Assembly (NCBI GenBank): GCA_023395435.1
Contig: JAEWZG010000002.1
Location: forward strand, 1 to 11,960
Direction: 5' to 3'
DNA from: Bacillota bacterium
Lineage (GTDB): Bacteria; Bacillota; Clostridia; Oscillospirales; Ruminococcaceae
Length of the DNA: 11,960 nucleotides
Within the stretch, counting starts at the first letter, position 1. The number at the start of each line of letters is the position of its first letter. Of the stretch, positions 1-6,891 are shown in pieces. The position numbers were made by a program, and so were the translations under genes. The notes below the pieces were generated by a model. It was not told the DNA's origin. It was given only the letters and a program-made list of their open reading frames with translations, and did no database searches.

Positions 1-87
1 TTCAAGCTCCGGATTATATGGCGCATGAAGAATATTATTCTCCATCTGAAAAAAGTTTTTGTATACTAATTCCTTTTGGTAATTCAT
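1..87 (-). CDS. Partial N-terminus of a probable AraC-type transcriptional regulator
   Basis: Only the first 29 codons are in the window; the gene runs off the left edge. The ATG at 87 has a good ribosome binding site (AAGGAG, about 7 bases upstream) and a promoter at 119-147. The visible peptide begins MNYQKELVYKNFFQMENN and continues HAPYNPELE. This resembles, from memory, the start of clostridial AraC-family regulators, in which an N-terminal sensing region precedes a C-terminal double helix-turn-helix. Neither domain is visible here, so the family call is tentative. The gene is divergent from the leader ORF and GH16 glucanase to the right, the usual arrangement for an AraC-type activator of a polysaccharide-degradation gene. 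Regulation of the glucanase by this protein is inference. Confidence 0.45.
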   Translation of the reverse strand, partial: MNYQKELVYKNFFQMENNILHAPYNPELE

Positions 88-118
88 ATTAATACTCCTT
101 TTTGTATACTATATACTG

Positions 119-147
119 ATAATAACATTAAAACGATAAAAAAACAA
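119..147 (-). promoter_or_regulatory. Sigma-A-like promoter of the leftward AraC-like gene
   Basis: Read on the minus strand, TTGTTT (147-142) is followed after 17 bases by TATTAT (124-119). Transcription would start near 112, giving a leader of about 25 bases before the ATG at 87. A short inverted repeat, GTATA-CTA-TATAC (104-116), lies at the predicted start site and could be an operator, though such AT-rich repeats also arise by chance. Confidence 0.45.
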
Positions 148-276
148 TATAAAAGATATAAATAAAATTAAAAAGATGTTATAAATTAAGTAATAAACAA
201 AAACATTTATGTGTATAAACAGCATTAAAATCATTATGTCCTGTTACAGCAAGACAATGCGATAAAGGAGGGGGAA

Positions 277-366
277 ATGAAAGCATTGAATCAGCTGCCA
301 ATATACATTACAACAGCGGATAATGACACGATTTGTTCAATATTAAGAAAGGGTGAAATAAGTTGA
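277..366 (+). CDS. Leader ORF of 29 codons, translationally coupled to the GH16 glucanase
   Basis: A short ORF starts at ATG 277 and ends at TGA 364-366; the peptide begins MKALNQLPIYITTADN and ends RKGEIS. Its ribosome binding site (AAGGAGG at 265-271, within a run AAAGGAGGGGG, five bases before the ATG) is one of the best in the window. The stop codon overlaps the TTG start of the glucanase in the tetranucleotide TTGA (363-366), a classic geometry for translational coupling by re-initiating ribosomes. The peptide is not repetitive, has no run of one amino acid typical of attenuator leaders, and matches no family I recognise. It may be a coupling leader with no product function or a genuine small protein. 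A lone ribosome loading site feeding the weaker TTG start is the likelier role. Confidence 0.5.
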   Translation: MKALNQLPIYITTADNDTICSILRKGEIS

Positions 367-3300
367 TTAAAAAAATCAATATTGTTTTGTTGACTATTGT
401 TTTTCTTGCCACTATTGGCTTGAGCGGTTGCAATGATAAGAAATCAAAGCCTTCACGTTCATCAAAAAGTGACAATAGTTCATCACAGGTTGATGAAAGC
501 AAGCCAGATACAGATGACGCAACTGGTGATACTGATACTCCAAAAGATGATACAGATAATTCAGATGATAAGACAGAAGATGAAAATAATGGCAACACTG
601 ACGATAACGGATATACCGGAAACACGGGGAATACTGGTGGTAATACAGGAGGAAGTACAGGCGGAACTACAGGTGGCACAACAACAAAGCCTTCTACTCC
701 ACCAAGTACAGTACAGAAATTGTCCTATGTTGGTTATAACCTGAAATGGAAGGACGATTTCAACGGAACAACATTAAACAGAGCAGACTGGAACTATGAA
801 ACTCACGAGCCAGGCTGGGTTAACAATGAACTTCAGGAATATGTTGATTCAACTCAAAATGTTTATGTTGAAAATGGTAATCTTGTAATTAAAGCAAATA
901 AGGTTGTCAACGGCGGAAATGTATCATACACTTCCGGAAGAGTCAACACGCAAGGTAAACACGATTTCAAATACGGAATATTTGAGATGAGAGCAAAATT
1001 CCCAGCTGGTCAGGGCTTCCTCCCTGCATTCTGGATGATGCCAACAAATGAAAGTCTTTATGGACAGTGGCCAAGATGTGGAGAAATTGATATTGCAGAG
1101 ATTCTTGGACATAAAACCAATACTGCATACGGTACAATACATTACGGAAATCCACACAGAGAAAGTCAGGGTGCAAAAACTCTTTCTTCTGGTAATTTTG
1201 TAGACCAGTATCACACATTCTCTGTTGAATGGTTGCCAGGCAGAATAAACTGGTACATAGACGGCATTCTCTATCATACAGAAAATGATTGGTACTCAAA
1301 GACAGAAAATCAAGGTGAAATTACTTATCCTGCACCATTCGACCAGCCTTTCTATATGATACTAAACCTTGCTGTAGGTGGAAACTGGCCAGGAAATCCA
1401 GATGGTACAACAAACTTTGATAAAGCAAAATTTATAATTGATAATGTAAAAGTATATCAGAAAGCAAGCTATAATGAAAATGTTACTAAGCCAATTAAAC
1501 CAGTTATATTAAGAAATCCTGATGCAACAGGCAACTATATCAACAACGGTAACTTTGCTTATAATGAAAGTCTTACTGATGAAACCAATTGGATGTTCAG
1601 AACAACACTTGGTGGATTAGCTTCAACTGAAATCAAGAATAATTCTATCAAGGTTTCAACAACAAATCAGGGTACTGCTGATTACAGTGTACAGCTGATG
1701 CAGGCAAATATTCCGATGGAAAAGGGTGCAACATACAAGATAAGCTTTGACGCTTATGCAGATGCAAACCGAACAATAAAAACTGCTATAACTGCTCCTG
1801 ATTTTGGTTTTGGCAGATATTTTGCAGACACAACAGTAAACCTTACTACAACAAAGCAGAGCTATAATTATACATTCAAGATGAGCAATGCATCTGATGG
1901 CAACGGCCGTTTTGAATTCAATCTTGGTTCAAGCGGATCAACATCTGCTGTATATATTAGCAACGTCAAGATAATCAAGACAATAGCAGCAGACCCAAAT
2001 GAAATAGAAGCGAAAACTATTCTTGCAAATGGAAATCATGTTTATAATGGTGAATTCCAAGAAGGCAGTAATAGATTAGCTTTCTGGGAAATTAAGAATA
2101 ACTGCGGCGCAAATGTTTCAGTAACAAATACAGATAACATACGCAAGCTGAAAGTTTACATAGCAAATGAAGTAGCTAACAACAGCCTCATTATTGGACA
2201 GTCTGATTTAGCATTAGCACCTAATAAGAAATACGCTTTGAGCTTTGATGCAAGTAACAGTAATGCAAAAGAAATGACAGTTATGGTTGCTGGTACAGCA
2301 CACACAGCTCAGTTAACCGCAGACAATAAGAGTTATACAATCAAGTTTACAACACCTGAATCCCTGACAAATACAGATATTGAATTCTATATGGGGCTTA
2401 AAGGAACAACATATCTTGATAATGTACGACTTGTTGAAGACACAATGATTAAGAACGGTGATTTCTCAGCTGGTTTTGCTGGATATGATATTTATGCAGA
2501 TTCATCAGCAGATGCAAGTTATGTTGTTGATAGCCTAACAGAAAACAACGCAGCTGACTTCACAATTAAGAATACAGGTGACCAGGACTGGAAAATTCAG
2601 CTCAAGCAAAACAATGTTGGACTTGAAAACGGCAAGTGGTATAAGCTCAAGTTCAAAGCTAAATCTTCACTCAGCAGAAAGATTCGTGTAATTATGCAAG
2701 GCGGTGAAAGCAAGGGCTGGGCTGTATATTCAAGTGATAATATTGTTGACCTCACAAAAGATTATCAATCATTTGAATTTGTATTTAAAATGACTGCTGC
2801 AACTGATCCTGAAGCATTCCTAAGTGTATGCCTTGGAAAGATTGATGTTCAGATTACTCAACAGCACAGAGTTTGTCTTGACGACTTCTCATTAGAAGAA
2901 GTTGAAGCACCACCAATCACTTCACCAGATACAGGAATAAATGTAATTAAAAATTATGATTTTTCTAACGCTGGTACTGATTGGACTACAGCAATAACTT
3001 CTCCTGGAGAAGCTGCAGTATCATTCGAAAGTAATACAGCGATTTTCAACGTAACTAATGTTGGAACAGCTGACTGGAACATACAGCTAAAGCAGGCCGG
3101 TATTATTCTTGAAGAAGGAAAAGAGTACACTGCACAATTTAAAGTTACATCAAATAAAGCCAGAACAATCAAGCTTGCATTTTTAAGTACAGCTTATGCG
3201 TATTACGGTGGATCTGATATCAGTCTTGAAGCTGGTGTTGAGAAGGAAGTAATAGTAACCTTTACAATGCCTAGTGATACTGATGATAACACAACACTTT

Positions 3301-3386
3301 GTGTATCAATGGGTAAGATCGATGGTGTTGATACACCACTATCATTAATTACTCTTTCTGATTTCTCACTTGTTAAAAACAATTAA
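363..3386 (+). CDS. GH16 endo-beta-1,3-glucanase (laminarinase-type) lipoprotein with four CBM4_9-like modules
   Basis: This 1007-residue protein is probably an extracellular beta-glucan endohydrolase tethered to the membrane. Residues 1-23 are a lipoprotein signal peptide with lipobox LSGC (C23). Residues 24-115 are a low-complexity spacer, first Asp/Ser-rich and then NTGG/STGG/TTGG repeats. The GH16 domain covers about 120-367. Its GEIDIAE motif supplies nucleophile E241, helper D243 and acid/base E246, and it is flanked by the typical GHxxxxYGIFEMRAKFP-like and AFWMMP segments. Four beta-sandwich modules follow at about 390-542, 553-694, 695-848 and 858-1007. Each opens with an N-G-(N/D/E)-F-like strand and ends with a (S/D)(N/D)(V/F)-type strand, as in CBM4_9. 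Laminarin or mixed-linkage glucan are the usual substrates of this architecture. The start is TTG (AAAGGGTG seven bases upstream), overlapping the leader ORF stop; an upstream ATG is not in frame. The exact substrate is not determinable here. Confidence 0.94.
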   Translation: MIKKINIVLLTIVFLATIGLSGCNDKKSKPSRSSKSDNSSSQVDESKPDTDDATGDTDTPKDDTDNSDDKTEDENNGNTDDNGYTGNTGNTGGNTGGSTGGTTGGTTTKPSTPPSTVQKLSYVGYNLKWKDDFNGTTLNRADWNYETHEPGWVNNELQEYVDSTQNVYVENGNLVIKANKVVNGGNVSYTSGRVNTQGKHDFKYGIFEMRAKFPAGQGFLPAFWMMPTNESLYGQWPRCGEIDIAEILGHKTNTAYGTIHYGNPHRESQGAKTLSSGNFVDQYHTFSVEWLPGRINWYIDGILYHTENDWYSKTENQGEITYPAPFDQPFYMILNLAVGGNWPGNPDGTTNFDKAKFIIDNVKVYQKASYNENVTKPIKPVILRNPDATGNYINNGNFAYNESLTDETNWMFRTTLGGLASTEIKNNSIKVSTTNQGTADYSVQLMQANIPMEKGATYKISFDAYADANRTIKTAITAPDFGFGRYFADTTVNLTTTKQSYNYTFKMSNASDGNGRFEFNLGSSGSTSAVYISNVKIIKTIAADPNEIEAKTILANGNHVYNGEFQEGSNRLAFWEIKNNCGANVSVTNTDNIRKLKVYIANEVANNSLIIGQSDLALAPNKKYALSFDASNSNAKEMTVMVAGTAHTAQLTADNKSYTIKFTTPESLTNTDIEFYMGLKGTTYLDNVRLVEDTMIKNGDFSAGFAGYDIYADSSADASYVVDSLTENNAADFTIKNTGDQDWKIQLKQNNVGLENGKWYKLKFKAKSSLSRKIRVIMQGGESKGWAVYSSDNIVDLTKDYQSFEFVFKMTAATDPEAFLSVCLGKIDVQITQQHRVCLDDFSLEEVEAPPITSPDTGINVIKNYDFSNAGTDWTTAITSPGEAAVSFESNTAIFNVTNVGTADWNIQLKQAGIILEEGKEYTAQFKVTSNKARTIKLAFLSTAYAYYGGSDISLEAGVEKEVIVTFTMPSDTDDNTTLCVSMGKIDGVDTPLSLITLSDFSLVKNN

Positions 3387-3397
3387 CTTTCACATGT

Positions 3398-3431
3398 AAA
3401 TGAGCAAGCCATATATGGCTTGCTCATTTTA
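3398..3431 (+). terminator. Terminator after the GH16 gene, perfect hairpin
   Basis: A 16-bp perfectly self-complementary stem (3398-3413 with 3414-3429), read as AAATGAGCAAGCCATA and its reverse complement, lies 11 bases after the glucanase stop codon and is followed by TTTTATTTAT. As the junction is convergent with the mannose-6-phosphate isomerase gene, it may also act on the other strand, although the T-run there is short. Confidence 0.8.
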
Positions 3432-3441
3432 TTTATATAAT

Positions 3442-4398
3442 CTATTTTATTGTAAAGATAAACTCACACTGTCCTGATATTTTGTATTTCCCGAAAGATG
3501 CAGGAACAAAAACGCTGTTGCCCTTTTTGAGTGGTAATGTGCCTTCATTATAATTAATCACAGGATTCCCCTCAAAAACAACTATTGAATTAAAGCTTTT
3601 GCTATCAGCAACAATTTCACAGGATGTGTCCACTGAATACAGATAAGTATTAAAATATTCACAGCTGGCAAGTAGTCTTTTTTTATATCCTGTATACTGT
3701 CTTAATTGCTCAGTTGGGTATGATTTTGAGGGGGATAAGTCAGTCACAGCTATTGCTTTTTCTATATTTAATGAACGTTGTTTCCCGCTTGAATCAACTC
3801 TCCCATAATCATAAACGCGATATGTAGCATTTGAATTCTGCTGAATTTCTGCAAGAATGATACCCTTTCCAATTGCGTGTAATGTTCCTGATTTAATAAA
3901 AAAGACATCACCTTTTTTTACTTTCACTTTATTTATTACATTCATTATTGTATTATTCTCAATACTCGACTCAAACTCGGTTTTTGTAATTTTGTTTTTA
4001 AAGCCATAAATAATCTCGGCATCTTCCTCGCAATCAATAATGTACCACATTTCTGTTTTACCCGGTTCCCCCTCATTCTTATAAGCATACTCGTCATCAG
4101 GATGGACCTGAAGTGATAAATTATCCCATGCATCAATTAGCTTTATTAGAACAGGAAGGTTGCTTTTATCTTTACAGTTTGTTCCCAGAACATCAGTTCC
4201 AGCAGCTTTTACATATTCAGAAAGTGTTTTGCCGGAATACCTACCATTTTCTATAATACTCTCCCCGTCCTTATGGCATGAAAGCTCCCAGCTTTCTGAT
4301 ACAGTTTCTTCTTCAGTTTTTATATTGAATTGTGTTTTTAGCTTATTCCCACCCCACAGATAATGCTTAAGTGGTGGTTTTAATTTCAATGGATACAT
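3442..4398 (-). CDS. manA: Mannose-6-phosphate isomerase, class I short form
   Basis: This 318-residue cytoplasmic zinc enzyme interconverts mannose 6-phosphate and fructose 6-phosphate. The metal-site signatures are visible: LSLQVHPDDEYA (Q97, H99), GKTEMWYI (E116) and SGTLHAIG (H174), followed by QQNSNATYRVYDYGR with the conserved active-site arginine R194. Length matches the Bacillus-type enzymes of about 315 residues. The reading frame stays open upstream to 4452, but I chose ATG 4398. It has GGAG eight bases upstream (4407-4410), gives the usual MYPLKLKP start, and the promoter -10 box lies at 4429-4434, so a start at 4452 would be outside the transcript. It is transcribed alone, convergent to the glucanase. 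A role in using mannose units or supplying GDP-mannose precursors is inference. Confidence 0.95.
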   Translation of the reverse strand: MYPLKLKPPLKHYLWGGNKLKTQFNIKTEEETVSESWELSCHKDGESIIENGRYSGKTLSEYVKAAGTDVLGTNCKDKSNLPVLIKLIDAWDNLSLQVHPDDEYAYKNEGEPGKTEMWYIIDCEEDAEIIYGFKNKITKTEFESSIENNTIMNVINKVKVKKGDVFFIKSGTLHAIGKGIILAEIQQNSNATYRVYDYGRVDSSGKQRSLNIEKAIAVTDLSPSKSYPTEQLRQYTGYKKRLLASCEYFNTYLYSVDTSCEIVADSKSFNSIVVFEGNPVINYNEGTLPLKKGNSVFVPASFGKYKISGQCEFIFTIK

Positions 4399-4428
4399 TT
4401 TAATCACTCCAATTATCACTATAAAAAA

Positions 4429-4457
4429 ATTATAGCAAATATTCTCCGACAAATCAA
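4429..4457 (-). promoter_or_regulatory. Promoter of the mannose-6-phosphate isomerase gene, extended -10
   Basis: On the minus strand TTGATT (4457-4452), 17 bases, then TATAAT (4434-4429) preceded by TGC, giving an extended -10 element. Predicted transcription start is near 4422, about 24 bases before the chosen ATG. It is back to back with the promoter of the Fur-family gene. Confidence 0.75.
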
Positions 4458-4503
4458 TTTAATAACAAATATAAAATGTAATAATGAAGTTTGATAAAAG
4501 CTC

Positions 4504-4531
4504 TTGACAAATTGTATAGATGATGTATACT
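4504..4531 (+). promoter_or_regulatory. Promoter of the perR-like/rubrerythrin unit
   Basis: A consensus -35 TTGACA (4504-4509) and -10 TATACT (4526-4531) are separated by 16 bases. Transcription would begin near 4538, giving a leader of only about 18 bases before the ATG at 4556. The -10 box is covered by the near-palindrome at 4514-4530. Confidence 0.75.
4514..4530. promoter_or_regulatory. Candidate PerR/Fur-type operator overlapping the -10 box
   Basis: GTATAGAT-G-ATGTATAC is a 17-bp 8-1-8 inverted repeat with one mismatched pair, and its core fits the 7-1-7 layout of Bacillus PerR boxes. It lies between and over the promoter elements of the gene for the Fur-family repressor itself, so autorepression is the natural reading. 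Binding is inferred, not shown. Confidence 0.55.
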
Positions 4532-4550
4532 AATAATAAAGATTACTAAT

Positions 4551-4558
4551 AAGGAATG
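4551..4558 (+). promoter_or_regulatory. Atypically placed Shine-Dalgarno sequence of the perR-like gene
   Basis: AAGGA at 4551-4555 is followed at once by ATG 4556-4558, leaving no spacer where 5-9 bases are usual. No other purine-rich site exists in the predicted 18-base leader. An ATT codon at 4565-4567 would have a spacer of nine bases, but ATT starts are rare. Low-level translation of the repressor is the simplest reading. Confidence 0.4.
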
Positions 4559-4939
4559 ATTACTATTAATCAGAGAAATACTGTTCAACGATTTCTGATA
4601 TTAGAAACTGTTAGAATAATGGACAATCATCCTACCGCTGATGAGATTTATAACGATATGCTAAAGAGACACCCAAACATCAGTAAGGGTACAGTTTACA
4701 GAAATCTTAATAGTCTTACAAATGATGGCCTTATCAAGCATATTCAGATAGCTAATTCTTCTGATAGATTTGACAAGACAGTTTGTCCACATTATCACTT
4801 TAAATGCCTTGAATGTGATAATGTTTTTGATATTGACCTTAAGAACAATATTGAATTTGATTGTGAAAACAACAATGGATTTGATGTTGCGAGTTATGAC
4901 TTATTGTTCTATGGTAAATGCAATAAGTGTAAAATTTAG
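4556..4939 (+). CDS. perR: PerR-like peroxide-responsive repressor, Fur family
   Basis: This 127-residue DNA-binding metalloregulator has an N-terminal winged helix with HPTADEIYNDM and the recognition-helix motif SKGTVYRNLNSL. The C-terminal dimerisation domain has HYHFKCLEC. Aligned by eye to Bacillus PerR, all five regulatory-metal ligands are present: H25, D73 (in DRFD), H79, H81 and D92. The structural zinc site is present as C84/C87 and C122/C125. PerR senses peroxide by metal-catalysed histidine oxidation, and the rubrerythrin gene 82 bases downstream fits that role; a plain Fur or Zur is less likely. An oddity is that the AAGGA at 4551-4555 directly abuts the ATG with no spacer. Initiation may therefore be weak or may use a rarer codon just downstream. 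Length is slightly under the usual 140-150 residues, the difference lying at the N-terminus. Confidence 0.88.
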   Translation: MITINQRNTVQRFLILETVRIMDNHPTADEIYNDMLKRHPNISKGTVYRNLNSLTNDGLIKHIQIANSSDRFDKTVCPHYHFKCLECDNVFDIDLKNNIEFDCENNNGFDVASYDLLFYGKCNKCKI

Positions 4940-5021
4940 AAATGAAAAAATAATTATTAGATATTATCTGCGAGACTTATCATAGCAGATTAATAATACA
5001 TTAAATTAAGGAGAGTTAATT

Positions 5022-5555
5022 ATGAATCTTAAAGGAACAAAAACTGAAAAAAATCTTGCCGCTGCTTTTGCTGGTGAATCACAGGCACGAAACAAGTACA
5101 CATATTTTGCTTCTGTAGCAAAAAAAGAAGGATACGAACAAATTGCCTCTATATTTGAAGCTACAGCTAACAACGAAAAAGAGCACGCTAAGCTTTGGTT
5201 CAAAGCACTTGGTGAACTCGGAAATACTGCTGAAAACCTTGCTGCTGCTGCAGATGGTGAAAACTATGAATGGACTGATATGTATGCTGGATTTGCAAAA
5301 GATGCTGAAGAAGAAGGCTTCACACAGCTTGCTGCCCAGTTTAGAGCTGTTGCGAAGATAGAAAAATCACACGAAGAACGTTACAGAGCATTACTTAATA
5401 ATGTTGAAATGAAAGCTGTATTTGAAAAGAGTGAAGAAATAATGTGGGAATGCAGAAACTGCGGTCACCTTGTTATTGGCAAGAAGGCTCCTCAGGTTTG
5501 CCCTGTATGTAACCACCCACAGAGCTATTTTGAATTAAGAAAAGAGAATTATTAG
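5022..5555 (+). CDS. rbr: Rubrerythrin (ferritin-like diiron peroxidase with C-terminal rubredoxin domain)
   Basis: This 177-residue cytoplasmic enzyme reduces hydrogen peroxide to water in anaerobes, taking electrons through its rubredoxin domain. The N-terminal four-helix diiron domain (about 1-138) shows AFAGESQARNKY (E19), the first ExxH as NNEKEHAKLW (E52, H55), an acidic DAEEEGF segment, and the second ExxH as KIEKSHEERY (E114, H117). The rubredoxin-like domain carries CRNC (C144, C147) and CPVC (C160, C163). The start is set by AAGGAG six to eight bases before ATG 5022. The 82-base gap after the perR-like gene contains only a weak six-bp stem and no clear promoter, so the two genes are probably cotranscribed and derepressed together by peroxide. 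A strong terminator follows. Confidence 0.96.
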   Translation: MNLKGTKTEKNLAAAFAGESQARNKYTYFASVAKKEGYEQIASIFEATANNEKEHAKLWFKALGELGNTAENLAAAADGENYEWTDMYAGFAKDAEEEGFTQLAAQFRAVAKIEKSHEERYRALLNNVEMKAVFEKSEEIMWECRNCGHLVIGKKAPQVCPVCNHPQSYFELRKENY

Positions 5556-5562
5556 TTATTAT

Positions 5563-5605
5563 AAAATAAAAGTCAGGGAGAATCTTCCCTGACTTTTATT
5601 TTAAT
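5563..5605. terminator. Bidirectional terminator between rubrerythrin and the aldo/keto reductase
   Basis: A perfect 17-bp stem (5563-5579 with 5586-5602) with the six-base loop GAATCT ends in TTTTATTTTAATTT on the plus strand and in TTTTATTTTATAAT on the minus strand. It sits between convergent genes and can serve both. Confidence 0.92.
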
Positions 5606-5653
5606 TTATACTTCACGTTTTACATACGATAAAACAAGAGTTTTAATTGAAAA

Positions 5654-6631
5654 TTATAATGATTTAACAATATTATTTACTTCTTCAACCTGCTTTTTCG
5701 TTAATGGTCCGAATTCTAGTGCCTTAATATTATCTTCAACTTGCTTAACGTTCTTAAATCCAGGAATAGGAACCATATACGGACTTCTTGCCCAATTCCA
5801 CGCTAATGCACCCTGCACCATAGTACGTCCACCAGATGTTATTATTTCTCGAATAGCTTCCAACTTCTTAAGCAATTGACTGTTTGGAATACCCTGATTG
5901 AAATATTTCATCCATTCCATTGAAGTAGAACGTATATCGTCTTTTGGTAATTTGCTGTTTATGTCATATTTTCCTGACAGCAAGCCCATTGCTAATGGCT
6001 GTCTATTTAATCCCATAACCTGCTTTTCATCAATTAGATTTATCATTTCCTCATTATCTGCAAATATATTTAAATCGAATTGTATGGTACTACATCCAAG
6101 ATATTTTAAAATAGCCTCTGCTTTTTTAGGGAAATCTGTGCTCCAACCATAGCTTCTTATATCTCCTCTATCTTTTAGATACTCAAGTGTAGCTACGACA
6201 TCGTCAATTTGCTCCAATTCTACCTCTTGAATATGAAGTTGATAAATGTCAATATAATCTGTACCAAGTCTTCTTAGCGAATCGTGACATTCTGTTATAA
6301 TAGAATCTCTTTCAACGCTTACTTCCCGACCTTCCCTTTTAACTTCATCAAAAGGGCATCCGAACTTGGTAGCAATAATAATTTTATCTCTAATATCATG
6401 GAAGGCCTCCCCAAGTACTTTTTCACTATGCCCATAACCATATGTTGCCGCAGTATCAAATAATGTGATACCTCTTTCAAAAGCATATCTCAGTGCTTTA
6501 ATGGATTCTTTATCATCTACAGTCGACCAGCCAAGTGGGAGATCTTTTGGTCCCCATGTACCACCGATAGCCCAGCCCCCCATACCAAGAGGTTGTATCT
6601 TTTGATTTAATTGTTTGATATTTACTTCCAT
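5654..6631 (-). CDS. Aldo/keto reductase
   Basis: This 325-residue NAD(P)H-dependent oxidoreductase has the TIM-barrel aldo/keto reductase fold. The catalytic tetrad is visible: D59 and Y64 in LFDTAATYGYGHSE, K89 in IIIATKFG, and H133 in DIYQLHIQE. The C-terminal part contains GALAWNWARSPYMVPIPGFKN, the cofactor-binding segment of bacterial YhdN/YdbC-like members. The frame is open to 6715, but ATG 6631 is chosen. It has AGGAGG (6642-6647) ten bases upstream, and a sigma-A promoter at 6678-6706 lies inside the longer frame. It is monocistronic, convergent with the rubrerythrin gene and sharing its terminator. Aldehyde or sugar-ketone detoxification is a usual role in the family; the substrate cannot be read from sequence. 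Confidence 0.93.
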   Translation of the reverse strand: MEVNIKQLNQKIQPLGMGGWAIGGTWGPKDLPLGWSTVDDKESIKALRYAFERGITLFDTAATYGYGHSEKVLGEAFHDIRDKIIIATKFGCPFDEVKREGREVSVERDSIITECHDSLRRLGTDYIDIYQLHIQEVELEQIDDVVATLEYLKDRGDIRSYGWSTDFPKKAEAILKYLGCSTIQFDLNIFADNEEMINLIDEKQVMGLNRQPLAMGLLSGKYDINSKLPKDDIRSTSMEWMKYFNQGIPNSQLLKKLEAIREIITSGGRTMVQGALAWNWARSPYMVPIPGFKNVKQVEDNIKALEFGPLTKKQVEEVNNIVKSL

Positions 6632-6677
6632 TTTTTTATTGCCTCCTAATTTAAAGTAATGATTTATATCTAGTAAA

Positions 6678-6706
6678 ATATTAGCTTCACATTCAAGTTT
6701 ATTCAA
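6678..6706 (-). promoter_or_regulatory. Promoter of the aldo/keto reductase gene
   Basis: On the minus strand TTGAAT (6706-6701), 17 bases, then TAATAT (6683-6678), with a predicted start near 6671 and a 40-base leader. The seven-base sequence CTTGAAT occurs twice, three bases apart (6691-6707), across the -35 region. It could be a regulator site or chance. Confidence 0.5.
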
Positions 6707-6771
6707 GGTCCACATTTTCCAATATTTTATGGAACCACATTATAGACTAAAACTACAATATAATTATTAAT

Positions 6772-6808
6772 AAAACTCCCGATAGCAAAATGCTAACGGG
6801 AGTTTTTT
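6772..6808. terminator. Terminator downstream of the 155-residue gene
   Basis: AAAACTCCCG (6772-6781) pairs with CGGGAGTTTT (6797-6806). After an A/A mismatch, TAGCA pairs with TGCTA around a three-base loop. On the minus strand the stem is followed by TTTTATTAATAATT, so it ends the gene at 6892-7359. Six T residues on the plus strand make it usable in both directions. Confidence 0.85.
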
Positions 6809-6891
6809 ATACTGTATATTATTAAAATATACATATATTAGGGTGGCATAAGTTCATACTCAATTAACTATCTGGATTATTATTAAAATAA

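Noticed and set aside
308..679. Proline/valine-rich reading frame opposite the glucanase stalk
   Set aside because: It is the complement of the repetitive Gly/Thr/Asp-rich spacer of a clear gene and has no start signals.
587..690. Short GGAAACACGGGGAATACTGG-like repeats as a CRISPR or tandem DNA array
   Set aside because: The repeats are in-frame codons of the NTGG/STGG linker of the glucanase, with no spacers or conserved repeat length.
4399..4452. N-terminal extension of the mannose-6-phosphate isomerase to ATG 4452
   Set aside because: The extended -10 promoter lies at 4429-4434, inside the extension. The internal ATG 4398 has a good ribosome binding site and gives the family-typical start.
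4970..4990. Small hairpin between the perR-like and rubrerythrin genes as a terminator
   Set aside because: The stem is only six pairs with a 13-base loop and no T-run follows, so cotranscription is more likely.
6632..6715. N-terminal extension of the aldo/keto reductase to ATG 6715
   Set aside because: A sigma-A promoter lies within it and AGGAGG precedes ATG 6631; the added residues do not look like the family.
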